Positions 1-12,370 of a DNA stretch of 64,000 bases are shown in pieces. Source of the DNA: Acanthacorydalis orientalis (lineage: Eukaryota > Arthropoda > Insecta > Megaloptera > Corydalidae). Made by a program: the position numbers and the translations under genes. Below the pieces are notes generated by a model. The model was not told the DNA's origin. It saw only the letters and a program-made list of their open reading frames with translations, and ran no database searches. The first letter of the stretch is position 1, and each line of letters opens with the position of its first letter. The stretch spans positions 29,626,825 through 29,690,824 of the forward strand of contig CM068313.1 in assembly GCA_034766995.1 (NCBI GenBank). The letters are read 5' to 3'.

Positions 1-1307
1 AAAAACCCCCCAAAATCGCATTTCTTTGGATTTTGCGGATATGCGGATATGGCGGATACGCAAAAATAAACGTTTTTCTTGCTTAAAATAGCCAAAATGT
101 AAAAAAAATGACAAAAATTTCATACTGTTCGATGCGTATTCTCATGTTCTATATCATAAGATAATAATAAATACCAAAAATAACTCAAAAACCCCCCAAA
201 ATCGCATTTCTTTGGATTTTGCGGATATGCGGATATGGCGGATACGCAAAAATAAACGTTTTTCTTGCTTAAAATAGCCAAAATGTAAAAAAAATGACAA
301 AAATTTCATACTGTTCGATGCGTATTCTCATGTTCTATATCATAAGATAATAATAAATACCAAAAATAACTCAAAAACCCCCCAAAATCGCATTTCTTTG
401 GATTTTGCGGATATGCGGATATGGCGGATACGCAAAAATAAACGTTTTTCTTGCTTAAAATAGCCAAAATGTAAAAAAAATGACAAAAATTTCATACTGT
501 TCGATGCGTATTCTCATGTTCTATATCATAAGATAATAATAAATACCAAAAATAACTCAAAAACCCCCCAAAATCGCATTTCTTTGGATTTTGCGGATAT
601 GCGGATATGGCGGATACGCAAAAATAAACGTTTTTCTTGCTTAAAATAGCCAAAATGTAAAAAAAATGACAAAAATTTCATACTGTTCGATGCGTATTCT
701 CATGTTCTATATCATAAGATAATAATAAATACCAAAAATAACTCAAAAACCCCCCAAAATCGCATTTCTTTCGATTTTGCGGATATGCGGATATGGCGGA
801 TACGGAAAAATAAACGTTTTTCTTGCTTAAAATAGCCAAAATGTAAAAAAAATGACAAAAATTTCATACTGTTCGATGCGTATTCTCATGTTCTATATCA
901 TAAGATAATAATAAATACCAAAAATAACTCAAAAACCCCCTAAAATCGCATTTCTTTGGATTTTGCGGATATGCGGATATGGCGGATACGCAAAAATAAA
1001 CGTTTTTCTTGCTTAAAATAGCCAAAATGTAAAAAAAATGACAAAAATTTCATACTGTTCGATGCGTATTCTCATGTTCTATATCATAAGATAATAATAA
1101 ATACCAAAAATAACTCAAAAACCCCCCAAAATCGCATTTCTTTGGATTTTGCGGATATGCGGATATGGCGGATACGCAAAAATAAACGTTTTTCTTGCTT
1201 AAAATAGCCAAAATGTAAAAAAAATGACAAAAATTTCATACTGTTCGATGCGTATTCTCATGTTCTATATCATAAGATAATAATAAATACCAAAAATAAC
1301 TCAAAAA
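1..1307 (+). repeat. Run of 186-bp monomers before block 1
   Basis: Seven tandem 186-bp monomers, with no linker between them. Two carry marker variants: the one from 750 has CTTTCG in place of CTTTGG plus a GGATACGG variant, and the one from 936 has CCCCCT in place of CCCCCC. The same pair, in the same order, recurs at 6146 and 6332. The run continues to the left of the window. Confidence 0.97.
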
Positions 1308-1523
1308 CCCCCAAAAATCGCATTTTTTTGGATTTTGCGGATATGCGGATATGGCGGATATTGCGGATACGGCGGATATCGTATCCGCGGCGGATATCAT
1401 ATCCGCGGCGGGTATCATATCCGCGGCGGGTATCATATCCGCGGCGGATATCATATCCGCCATATCCGCGTATCCGCCATATCCGCATATCCGCAAAATC
1501 CAAAAAAATGCGATTTTTGGGGG
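1308..1523. repeat. P1 palindromic core, 5 x 18-bp dyad units
   Basis: This 216-bp dyad is bounded by CCCCC on the left and GGGGG on the right. The outer arms (CCCCCAAAAATCGCA... and its complement) match almost perfectly. The centre holds five units of the form GCGG(A/G)TATC(A/G)TATCCGC plus G, and each unit is itself a 17-nt dyad around one central C. SacII (CCGCGG) sites and many EcoRV (GATATC) sites recur through it. Confidence 0.95.
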
Positions 1524-3186
1524 TTTTTTGTTATTTTTTGTTATTTATTATTATCTTATGATATAGAACATTAAAATACGCATCGAACAGTATGAAATTT
1601 TTGTAATTTTTTTTACATTTTGGATATTTTAAGCAAGAAAAACGTTTATTTTTGCGTATCCGCCATATCCGCATATCCGCAAAATCCAAAGAAATGCGAT
1701 TTTGGGGGGTTTTTGAGTTATTTTTGGTATTTATTATTATCTTATGATATAGAACATGAGAATACGCATCGAACAGTATGAAATTTTTGTCATTTTTTTT
1801 ACATTTTGGCTATTTTAAGCAAAAAAACCTTTTTTTTTTGCGGATATTTTGCGGATATTTCGCGGTTTTTGTAACTTTTTCGGTATCCATTATGAACCGA
1901 TGTTATTTTTGTCTCATTTATGATATAGAACATTAAAATAGGCATCGGATAGTATGAAATAGTTGCCACTTTTTTAACATTTTGGATATTTTAGGCATGA
2001 AAAACCTTTAATTTCGCGAATTTTTCGCGGTTTTTGTGACTTTTTTGGTATCTATTATGAACCGATGTTAATTTTGACTCATGTATGATATAGTATATTA
2101 AAATACGCATCGGATAGTATGAAATAGTTGCCATTTTTATAGCATTTTGGATCTTTTAGCCATGAAAAACCTTTATTTTTGTTAATTTTTCGCGGTTTTT
2201 GTGACTTTTTCGGTATCTATTATAAACCGATGTCAATTTTGACTCAAGTATGAAATAGAACATTAAATAACGCATAGAACAGTATGAAATAGTTGCTAGT
2301 TTTATAACATTTTGGGTATTTTATGAAGGAAAGACTGTAATTTTTGCTGATTTTTTGCGGTTTTTATGATATTTCCGACATTTATTACGGACAGATATTA
2401 ATTTAGTCTAGAAATATACATAAAGAATTAAAAGACGAATCGACCAGTATTAATTAGTTGCCAAATTATCCTACATATCCACAAAATAAGCAATATCCGT
2501 AATATCCACCATATACGAAATATCCACATTATCCGCAATATCAAAAAAATGTGATTTTTTGCAGTTTATTTGATATTTCCTTCATATTTTATGGACTGAT
2601 ATTAATTTTAAATAAGATATGATATAGAACAATTATATACGCATCGACCGGTATGAAATAGTTGCCATTTTTAAAACAATTTGGATATTTTATATATTGC
2701 GGATATGGCGGATATTGAGGATATGGCGGATATGGTTTATTTTGTTGATATGTAGGATATTTTGGTAACTAGTTAATACTGGTCGATTCGTCTTTTAATG
2801 CTTTATGTATATTTCTAGACAAAATTAACATCGGTCCATAATAAATGTCGGAAATATAGAAAAAACCGCAAAATATCTACAAAAATTTCCGTTATTCCTT
2901 CATAAAAAAAGCAAAATGTTATAAAACCAGCAACTATTTCATACAGTTCGATGCGTGTTCTCATGTTCTATATCGTAAAAGAGACAAAATTAACATAGAT
3001 TCATAATTGATACCGAAAAAGTGACAAAAACCGCGAAATATCCGCAAAACATCCGCAAAAATAAACGTTTTACTTGCTTAAAATATCCAAAATGTAAAAA
3101 AAATGACAAAAATTTCATACTGTTCGATGCGTATTCTCATGTTCTATATCATAAGATAATAATAAATACCAAAAATAACTCAAAAA
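1308..3186. repeat. Block 1 of satellite A (core, reverse arm, P2, forward arm)
   Basis: This is the reference block, 1879 bp. It has a palindromic core (1308-1523), two reverse 186-bp monomers (1524-1830), then reverse diverged monomers with a 165-bp spacing (the GTAAC/GTGAC/GTGAC/ATGAT anchors at 1871, 2036, 2201 and 2366). A second dyad is centred near 2615, and forward-oriented arm sequence runs to 3186. The tract CTAGAAATATACATAAAG near 2409 reappears reverse-complemented near 2819 with one mismatch, which fixes the P2 centre. No coding capacity is apparent. Confidence 0.93.
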
Positions 3187-4302
3187 CCCCCCAAAATCGC
3201 ATTTCTTTGGATTTTGCGGATATGCGGATATGGCGGATACGCAAAAATAAACGTTTTTCTTGCTTAAAATAGCCAAAATGTAAAAAAAATGACAAAAATT
3301 TCATACTGTTCGATGCGTATTCTCATGTTCTATATCATAAGATAATAATAAATACCAAAAATAACTCAAAAACCCCCCAAAATCGCATTTCTTTGGATTT
3401 TGCGGATATGCGGATATGGCGGATACGCAAAAATAAACGTTTTTCTTGCTTAAAATAGCCAAAATGTAAAAAAAATGACAAAAATTTCATACTGTTCGAT
3501 GCGTATTCTCATGTTCTATATCATAAGATAATAATAAATACCAAAAATAACTCAAAAACCCCCCAAAATCGCATTTCTTTGGATTTTGCGGATATGCGGA
3601 TATGGCGGATACGCAAAAATAAACGTTTTTCTTGCTTAAAATAGCCAAAATGTAAAAAAAATGACAAAAATTTCATACTGTTCGATGCGTATTCTCATGT
3701 TCTATATCATAAGATAATAATAAATACCAAAAATAACTCAAAAACCCCCCAAAATCGCATTTTTTTGGATTTTGCGGATATGCGGATATGGCGGATACGC
3801 AAAAATAAACGTTTTTCTTGCTTAAAATAGCCAAAATGTAAAAAAAATGACAAAAATTTCATACTGTTCGATGCGTATTCTCATGTTCTATATCATAAGA
3901 TAATAATAAATACCAAAAATAACTCAAAAACCCCCCAAAATCGCATTTTTTTGGATTTTGCGGATATGCGGATATGGCGGATACGCAAAAATAAACGTTT
4001 TTCTTGCTTAAAATAGCCAAAATGTAAAAAAAATGACAAAAATTTCATACTGTTCGATGCGTATTCTCATGTTCTATATCATAAGATAATAATAAATACC
4101 AAAAATAACTCAAAACCCCCCCAAAATCGCATTTCTTTGGATTTTGCGGATATGCGGATATGGCGGATACGCAAAAATAAACGTTTTTCTTGCTTAAAAT
4201 AGCCAAAATGTAAAAAAAATGACAAAAATTTCATACTGTTCGATGCGTATTCTCATGTTCTATATCATAAGATAATAATAAATACCAAAAATAACTCAAA
4301 AA
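3187..4302 (+). repeat. Six-step run of 186-bp monomers
   Basis: C-tract anchors lie at 3187, 3373, 3559, 3745, 3931, 4116 and 4303 (the next core). The 4116 anchor is one base early because one A of the A-tract is replaced by C. Two monomers (3745 and 3931) carry CATTTTTTTGG, otherwise typical of cores. Confidence 0.96.
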
Positions 4303-4482
4303 CCCCCCAAAATCGCATTTTTTTGGATTTTGCGGATATGCGGATATGGCGGATATTGCGGATACGGCGGATATCATATCCGCGGCGGATATCATATCCG
4401 CGGCGGATATCATATTCGCCATATCCGCGTATCCGCCATATCCGCATATCCGCAAAATCCAAAAAAATGCGATTTTTGGGGG
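4303..4482. repeat. P1 core, 3 x 18-bp units
   Basis: The 180-bp core has three dyad units. All three are the perfect ATATC/ATATCC type except the last, which has a CATATTCGCC change. The left flank is the ordinary-monomer CCCCCCAAAATCGC, so the outermost arm pairing is less perfect than in core 1. Confidence 0.94.
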
Positions 4483-5959
4483 TTTTTTGTTATTTTTTGT
4501 TATTTATTATTATCTTATGATATAGAACATTAAAATACGCATCGAACAGTATGAAATTTTTGTAATTTTTTTTACATTTTGGATATTTTAAGCAAGAAAA
4601 ACGTTTTTTTTTGCGGATATTTTGCGGATATTTCGCGGTTTTTGTAACTTTTTCGGTATCCATTATGAACCGATGTTATTTTTGTCTCATTTATGATATA
4701 GAACATTAAAATAGGCATAGGATAGTATGAAATAGTTGCCACTTTTTTAACATTTTGGATATTTTAGGCATGAAAAACCTTTAATTTCGCGAATTTTTCG
4801 CGGTTTTTGTGACTTTTTTGGTATCTATTATGAACCGATGTTAATTTTGACTCATGTATGATATAGTATATTAAAATACGCATCGGATAGTATGAAATAG
4901 TTGCCATTTTTATAGCATTTTGGATCTTTTAGCCATGAAAAACCTTTATTTTTGTTAATTTTTCGCGGTTTTTGTGACTTTTTCGGTATCTATTATAAAC
5001 CGATGTCAATTTTGACTCAAGTATGAAATAGAACATTAAATAACGCATAGAACAGTATGAAATAGTTGCTAGTTTTATAACATTTTGGGTATTTTATGAA
5101 GGAAAGACTGTAATTTTTGCTGATTTTTTGCGGTTTTTATGATATTTCCGACATTTATTACGGACAGATATTAATTTAGTCTAGAAATATACATAAAGAA
5201 TTAAAAGACGAATCGACCAGTATTAATTAGTTGCCAAATTATCCTACATATCCACAAAATAAGCAATATCCGTAATATCCACCATATACGAAATATCCAC
5301 ATTATCCGCAATATCAAAAAAATGTGATTTTTTGCAGTTTATTTGATATTTCCTTCATATTTTATGGACTGATATTAATTTTAAATAAGATATGATATAG
5401 AACAATTATATACGCATCGACCGGTATGAAATAGTTGCCATTTTTAAAACAATTTGGATATTTTATATATTGCGGATATGGCGGATATTGAGGATATGGC
5501 GGATATGGTTTATTTTGTTGATATGTAGGATATTTTGGTAACTAGTTAATACTGGTCGATTCGTCTTTTAATGCTTTATGTATATTTCTAGACAAAATTA
5601 ACATCGGTCCATAATAAATGTCGGAAATATCAAAAAAACCGCAAAATATCTGCAAAAATTTCCGTTATTCCTTCATAAAAAAAGCAAAATGTTATAAAAC
5701 CAGCAACTATTTCATACAGTTCGATGCGTGTTCTCATGTTCTATATCGTAAAAGAGACAAAATTAACATAGATTCATAATTGATACCGAAAAAGTGACAA
5801 AAACCGCGAAATATCCGCAAAACATCCGCAAAAATAAACGTTTTACTTGCTTAAAATATCCAAAATGTAAAAAAAATGACAAAAATTTCATACTGTTCGA
5901 TGCGTATTCTCATGTTCTATATCATAAGATAATAATAAATACCAAAAATAACTCAAAAA
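4303..5959. repeat. Block 2 of satellite A (short form)
   Basis: The block is 1657 bp, exactly 186 + 36 bp shorter than block 1. One reverse 186-bp monomer is missing, so the core runs straight into the single reverse copy. The core also has two fewer 18-bp units. P2 is centred near 5388. Confidence 0.93.
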
Positions 5960-6703
5960 CCCCCCAAAATCGCATTTATTTGGATTTTGCGGATATGCGG
6001 ATATGGCGGATACGCAAAAATAAACGTTTTTCTTGCTTAAAATAGCCAAAATGTAAAAAAAATGACAAAAATTTCATACTGTTCGATGCGTATTCTCATG
6101 TTCTATATCATAAGATAATAATAAATACCAAAAATAACTCAAAAACCCCCCAAAATCGCATTTCTTTCGATTTTGCGGATATGCGGATATGGCGGATACG
6201 GAAAAATAAACGTTTTTCTTGCTTAAAATAGCCAAAATGTAAAAAAAATGACAAAAATTTCATACTGTTCGATGCGTATTCTCATGTTCTATATCATAAG
6301 ATAATAATAAATACCAAAAATAACTCAAAAACCCCCTAAAATCGCATTTCTTTGGATTTTGCGGATATGCGGATATGGCGGATACGCAAAAATAAACGTT
6401 TTTCTTGCTTAAAATAGCCAAAATGTAAAAAAAATGACAAAAATTTCATACTGTTCGATGCGTATTCTCATGTTCTATATCATAAGATAATAATAAATAC
6501 CAAAAATAACTCAAAAACCCCCCAAAATCGCATTTCTTTGGATTTTGCGGATATGCGGATATGGCGGATACGCAAAAATAAACGTTTTTCTTGCTTAAAA
6601 TAGCCAAAATGTAAAAAAAATGACAAAAATTTCATACTGTTCGATGCGTATTCTCATGTTCTATATCATAAGATAATAATAAATACCAAAAATAACTCAA
6701 AAA
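5960..6703 (+). repeat. Four-step run of 186-bp monomers
   Basis: Anchors lie at 5960, 6146, 6332, 6518 and 6704. The first monomer has a private CATTTATTTGG. The second and third carry the same two marker variants as the monomers at 750 and 936, exactly 5396 bp away. Confidence 0.96.
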
Positions 6704-6937
6704 CCCCCAAAAATCGCATTTTTTTGGATTTTGCGGATATGCGGATATGGCGGATATTGCGGATACGGCGGATATCGTATCCGCGGCGGATATCGTATCC
6801 GCGGCGGATATCATATCCGCGGCGGGTATCATATCCGCGGCGGGTATCATATCCGCGGCGGATATCATATCCGCCATATCCGCGTATCCGCCATATCCGC
6901 ATATCCGCAAAATCCAAAAAAATGCGATTTTTGGGGG
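6704..6937. repeat. P1 core, 6 x 18-bp units
   Basis: The 234-bp core is the longest in the window. The first two units are both the ATATC-GTATCC variant, so the extra unit appears to be a tandem copy of the first unit of core 1. Confidence 0.95.
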
Positions 6938-8600
6938 TTTTTTGTTATTTTTTGTTATTTATTATTATCTTATGATATAGAACATTAAAATACGCATCGA
7001 ACAGTATGAAATTTTTGTAATTTTTTTTACATTTTGGATATTTTAAGCAAGAAAAACGTTTATTTTTGCGTATCCGCCATATCCGCATATCCGCAAAATC
7101 CAAAGAAATGCGATTTTGGGGGGTTTTTGAGTTATTTTTGGTATTTATTATTATCTTATGATATAGAACATGAGAATACGCATCGAACAGTATGAAATTT
7201 TTGTCATTTTTTTTACATTTTGGCTATTTTAAGCAAGAAAAACGTTTTTTTTTGCGGATATTTTGCGGATATTTCGCGGTTTTTGTAACTTTTTCGGTAT
7301 CCATTATGAACCGATGTTATTTTTGTCTCATTTATGATATAGAACATTAAAATAGGCATCGGATAGTATGAAATAGTTGCCACTTTTTTAACATTTTGGA
7401 TATTTTAGGCATGAAAAACCTTTAATTTCGCGAATTTTTCGCGGTTTTTGTGACTTTTTTGGTATCTATTATGAACCGATGTTAATTTTGACTCATGTAT
7501 GATATAGTATATTAAAATACGCATCGGATAGTATGAAATAGTTGCCATTTTTATAGCATTTTGGATCTTTTAGCCATGAAAAACCTTTATTTTTGTTAAT
7601 TTTTCGCGGTTTTTGTGACTTTTTCGGTATCTATTATAAACCGATGTCAATTTTGACTCAAGTATGAAATAGAACATTAAATAACGCATAGAACAGTATG
7701 AAATAGTTGCTAGTTTTATAACATTTTGGGTATTTTATGAAGGAAAGACTGTAATTTTTGCTGATTTTTTGCGGTTTTTATGATATTTCCGACATTTATT
7801 ACGGACAGATATTAATTTAGTCTAGAAATATACATAAAGAATTAAAAGACGAATCGACCAGTATTAATTAGTTGCCAAATTATCCTACATATCCACAAAA
7901 TAAGCAATATCCGTAATATCCACCATATACGAAATATCCACATTATCCGCAATATCAAAAAAATGTGATTTTTTGCAGTTTATTTGATATTTCCTTCATA
8001 TTTTATGGACTGATATTAATTTTAAATAAGATATGATATAGAACAATTATATACGCATCGACCGGTATGAAATAGTTGCCATTTTTAAAACAATTTGGAT
8101 ATTTTATATATTGCGGATATGGCGGATATTGAGGATATGGCGGATATGGTTTATTTTGTTGATATGTAGGATATTTTGGTAACTAGTTAATACTGGTCGA
8201 TTCGTCTTTTAATGCTTTATGTATATTTCTAGACAAAATTAACATCGGTCCATAATAAATGTCGGAAATATCAAAAAAACCGCAAAATATCTGCAAAAAT
8301 TTCCGTTATTCCTTCATAAAAAAAGCAAAATGTTATAAAACCAGCAACTATTTCATACAGTTCGATGCGTGTTCTCATGTTCTATATCGTAAAAGAGACA
8401 AAATTAACATAGATTCATAATTGATACCGAAAAAGTGACAAAAACCGCGAAATATCCGCAAAACATCCGCAAAAATAAACGTTTTACTTGCTTAAAATAT
8501 CCAAAATGTAAAAAAAATGACAAAAATTTCATACTGTTCGATGCGTATTCTCATGTTCTATATCATAAGATAATAATAAATACCAAAAATAACTCAAAAA
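6704..8600. repeat. Block 3 of satellite A
   Basis: At 1897 bp this equals block 1 plus one 18-bp core unit. It has two reverse monomers, and P2 is centred near 8029. Confidence 0.93.
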
Positions 8601-8786
8601 CCCCCCAAAATCGCATTTCTTTGGATTTTGCGGATATGCGGATATGGCGGATACGCAAAAATAAACGTTTTTCTTGCTTAAAATAGCCAAAATGTAAAAA
8701 AAATGACAAAAATTTCATACTGTTCGATGCGTATTCTCATGTTCTATATCATAAGATAATAATAAATACCAAAAATAACTCAAAAA
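8601..8786 (+). repeat. Single-step spacer of one 186-bp monomer
   Basis: Only one monomer step lies between block 3 and core 4 (anchors 8601 and 8787). Confidence 0.96.
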
Positions 8787-9002
8787 CCCCCAAAAATCGC
8801 ATTTTTTTGGATTTTGCGGATATGCGGATATGGCGGATATTGCGGATACGGCGGATATCGTATCCGCGGCGGATATCATATCCGCGGCGGGTATCATATC
8901 CGCAGCGGGTATCATATCCGCGGCGGATATCATATCCGCCATATCCGCGTATCCGCCATATCCGCATATCCGCAAAATCCAAAAAAATGCGATTTTTGGG
9001 GG
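8787..9002. repeat. P1 core, 5 x 18-bp units
   Basis: Same length and unit order as core 1 (216 bp), apart from the single G-to-A change at the joint before the fourth unit. Confidence 0.95.
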
Positions 9003-10666
9003 TTTTTTGTTATTTTTTGTTATTTATTATTATCTTATGATATAGAACATTAAAATACGCATCGAACAGTATGAAATTTTTGTAATTTTTTTTACATTTT
9101 GGATATTTTAAGCAAGAAAAACGTTTATTTTTGCGTATCCGCCATATCCGCATATCCGCAAAATCCAAAGAAATGCGATTTTGGGGGGTTTTTGAGTTAT
9201 TTTTGGTATTTATTATTATCTTATGATATAGAACATGAGAATACGCATCGAACAGTATGAAATTTTTGTCATTTTTTTTACATTTTGGCTATTTTAAGCA
9301 AGAAAAACGTTTTTTTTTTGCGGATATTTTGCGGATATTTCGCGGTTTTTGTAACTTTTTCGGTATCCATTATGAACCGATGTTATTTTTGTCTCATTTA
9401 TGATATAGAACATTAAAATAGGCATCGGATAGTATGAAATAGTTGCCACTTTTTTAACATTTTGGATATTTTAGGCATGAAAAACCTTTAATTTCGCGAA
9501 TTTTTCGCGGTTTTTGTGACTTTTTTGGTATCTATTATGAACCGATGTTAATTTTGACTCATGTATGATATAGTATCTTAAAATACGCATCGGATAGTAT
9601 GAAATAGTTGCCATTTTTATAGCATTTTGGATCTTTTAGCCATGAAAAACCTTTATTTTTGTTAATTTTTCGCGGTTTTTGTGACTTTTTCGGTATCTAT
9701 TATAAACCGATGTCAATTTTGACTCAAGTATGAAATAGAACATTAAATAACGCATAGAACAGTATGAAATAGTTGCTAGTTTTATAACATTTTGGGTATT
9801 TTATGAAGGAAAGACTGTAATTTTTGCTGATTTTTTGCGGTTTTTATGATATTTCCGACATTTATTACGGACAGATATTAATTTAGTCTAGAAATATACA
9901 TAAAGAATTAAAAGACGAATCGACCAGTATTAATTAGTTGCCAAATTATCCTACATATCCACAAAATAAGCAATATCCGTAATATCCACCATATACGAAA
10001 TATCCACATTATCCGCAATATCAAAAAAATGTGATTTTTTGCAGTTTATTTGATATTTCCTTCATATTTTATGGACTGATATTAATTTTAAATAAGATAT
10101 GATATAGAACAATTATATACGCATCGACCGGTATGAAATAGTTGCCATTTTTAAAACAATTTGGATATTTTATATATTGCGGATATGGCGGATATTGAGG
10201 ATATGGCGGATATGGTTTATTTTGTTGATATGTAGGATATTTTGGTAACTAGTTAATACTGGTCGATTCGTCTTTTAATGCTTTATGTATATTTCTAGAC
10301 AAAATTAACATCGGTCCATAATAAATGTCGGAAATATCAAAAAAACCGCAAAATATCTGCAAAAATTTCCGTTATTCCTTCATAAAAAAAGCAAAATGTT
10401 ATAAAACCAGCAACTATTTCATACAGTTCGATGCGTGTTCTCATGTTCTATATCGTAAAAGAGACAAAATTAACATAGATTCATAATTGATACCGAAAAA
10501 GTGACAAAAACCGCGAAATATCCGCAAAATATCCGCAAAAAAAAACGTTTTTCTTGCTTAAAATAGCCAAAATGTAAAAAAAATGACAAAAATTTCATAC
10601 TGTTCGATGCGTATTCTCATGTTCTATATCATAAGATAATAATAAATACCAAAAATAACTCAAAAA
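8787..10666. repeat. Block 4 of satellite A
   Basis: The block is 1880 bp, with two reverse monomers and a core of five 18-bp units (8787-9002). P2 is centred near 10,095. One core joint reads CCGCAGCGGG, a G-to-A change that removes one SacII site. Confidence 0.93.
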
Positions 10667-12154
10667 CCCCCCAAAATCGCATTTCTTTGGATTTTGCGGA
10701 TATGCGGATATGGCGGATACGCAAAAATAAACGTTTTTCTTGCTTAAAATAGCCAAAATGTAAAAAGAATGACAAAAATTTCATACTGTTCGATGCGTAT
10801 TCTCATGTTCTATATCATAAGATAATAATAAATACCAAAAATAACTCAAAAACCCCCCAAAATCGCATTTCTTTGGATTTTGCGGATATGCGGATATGGC
10901 GGATACGCAAAAATAAACGTTTTTCTTGCTTAAAATAGCCAAAATGTAAAAAAAATGACAAAAATTTCATACTGTTCGATGCGTATTCTCATGTTCTATA
11001 TCATAAGATAATAATAAATACCAAAAATAACTCAAAAACCCCCCAAAATCGCATTTCTTTGGATTTTGCGGATATGCGGATATGGCGGATACGCAAAAAT
11101 AAACGTTTTTCTTGCTTAAAATAGCCAAAATGTAAAAAAAATGACAAAAATTTCATACTGTTCGATGCGTATTCTCATGTTCTATATCATAAGATAATAA
11201 TAAATACCAAAAATAACTCAAAAACCCCCCAAAATCGCATTTCTTTGGATTTTGCGGATATGCGGATATGGCGGATACGCAAAAATAAACGTTTTTCTTG
11301 CTTAAAATATCCAAAATGTAAAAAAAATGACAAAAATTTCATACTGTTCGATGCGTATTCTCATGTTCTATATCATAAGATAATAATAAATACCAAAAAT
11401 AACTCAAAAACCCCCCAAAATCGCATTTCTTTGGATTTTGCGGATATGCGGATATGGCGGATACGCAAAAATAAACGTTTTTCTTGCTTAAAATAGCCAA
11501 AATGTAAAAAAAATGACAAAAATTTCATACTGTTCGATGCGTATTCTCATGTTCTATATCATAAGATAATAATAAATACCAAAAATAACTCAAAAACCCC
11601 CCAAAATCGCATTTCTTTGGATTTTGCGGATATGCGGATATGGCGGATACGCAAAAATAAACGTTTTTCTTGCTTAAAATAGCCAAAATGTAAAAAAAAT
11701 GACAAAAATTTCATACTGTTCGATGCGTATTCTCATGTTCTATATCATAAGATAATAATAAATACCAAAAATAACTCAAAAACCCCCCAAAATCGCATTT
11801 CTTTGGATTTTGCGGATATGCGGATATGGCGGATACGCAAAAATAAACGTTTTTCTTGCTTAAAATAGCCAAAATGTAAAAAAAATGACAAAAATTTCAT
11901 ACTGTTCGATGCGTATTCTCATGTTCTATATCATAAGATAATAATAAATACCAAAAATAACTCAAAAACCCCCCAAAATCGCATTTCTTTGGATTTTGCG
12001 GATATGCGGATATGGCGGATACGCAAAAATAAACGTTTTTCTTGCTTAAAATAGCCAAAATGTAAAAAAAATGACAAAAATTTCATACTGTTCGATGCGT
12101 ATTCTCATGTTCTATATCATAAGATAATAATAAATACCAAAAATAACTCAAAAA
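10667..12154 (+). repeat. Eight-step run of 186-bp monomers
   Basis: This is the longest complete run, with anchors from 10667 to 12155 in 186-bp steps. The first monomer carries an AAAAAGAATG variant that is also found right after blocks 5 and 6. The monomer at 11225 has AAAATATCC in place of AAAATAGCC. Confidence 0.96.
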
Positions 12155-12370
12155 CCCCCCAAAATCGCATTTCTTTGGATTTTGCGGATATGCGGATATG
12201 GCGGATATTGCGGATACGGCGGATATCGTATCCGCGGCGGATATCATATCCGCGGCGGGTATCATATCCGCGGCGGGTATCATATCCGCGGCGGATATCA
12301 TATCCGCCATATCCGCGTATCCGCCATATCCGCATATCCGCAAAATCCAAAAAAATGCGATTTTTGGGGG
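12155..12370. repeat. P1 core with a monomer-type left flank
   Basis: The 216-bp core has five units in the same order as core 1. Only the left outer arm differs, matching ordinary monomers. This suggests exchange between a monomer and a core. Confidence 0.93.
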
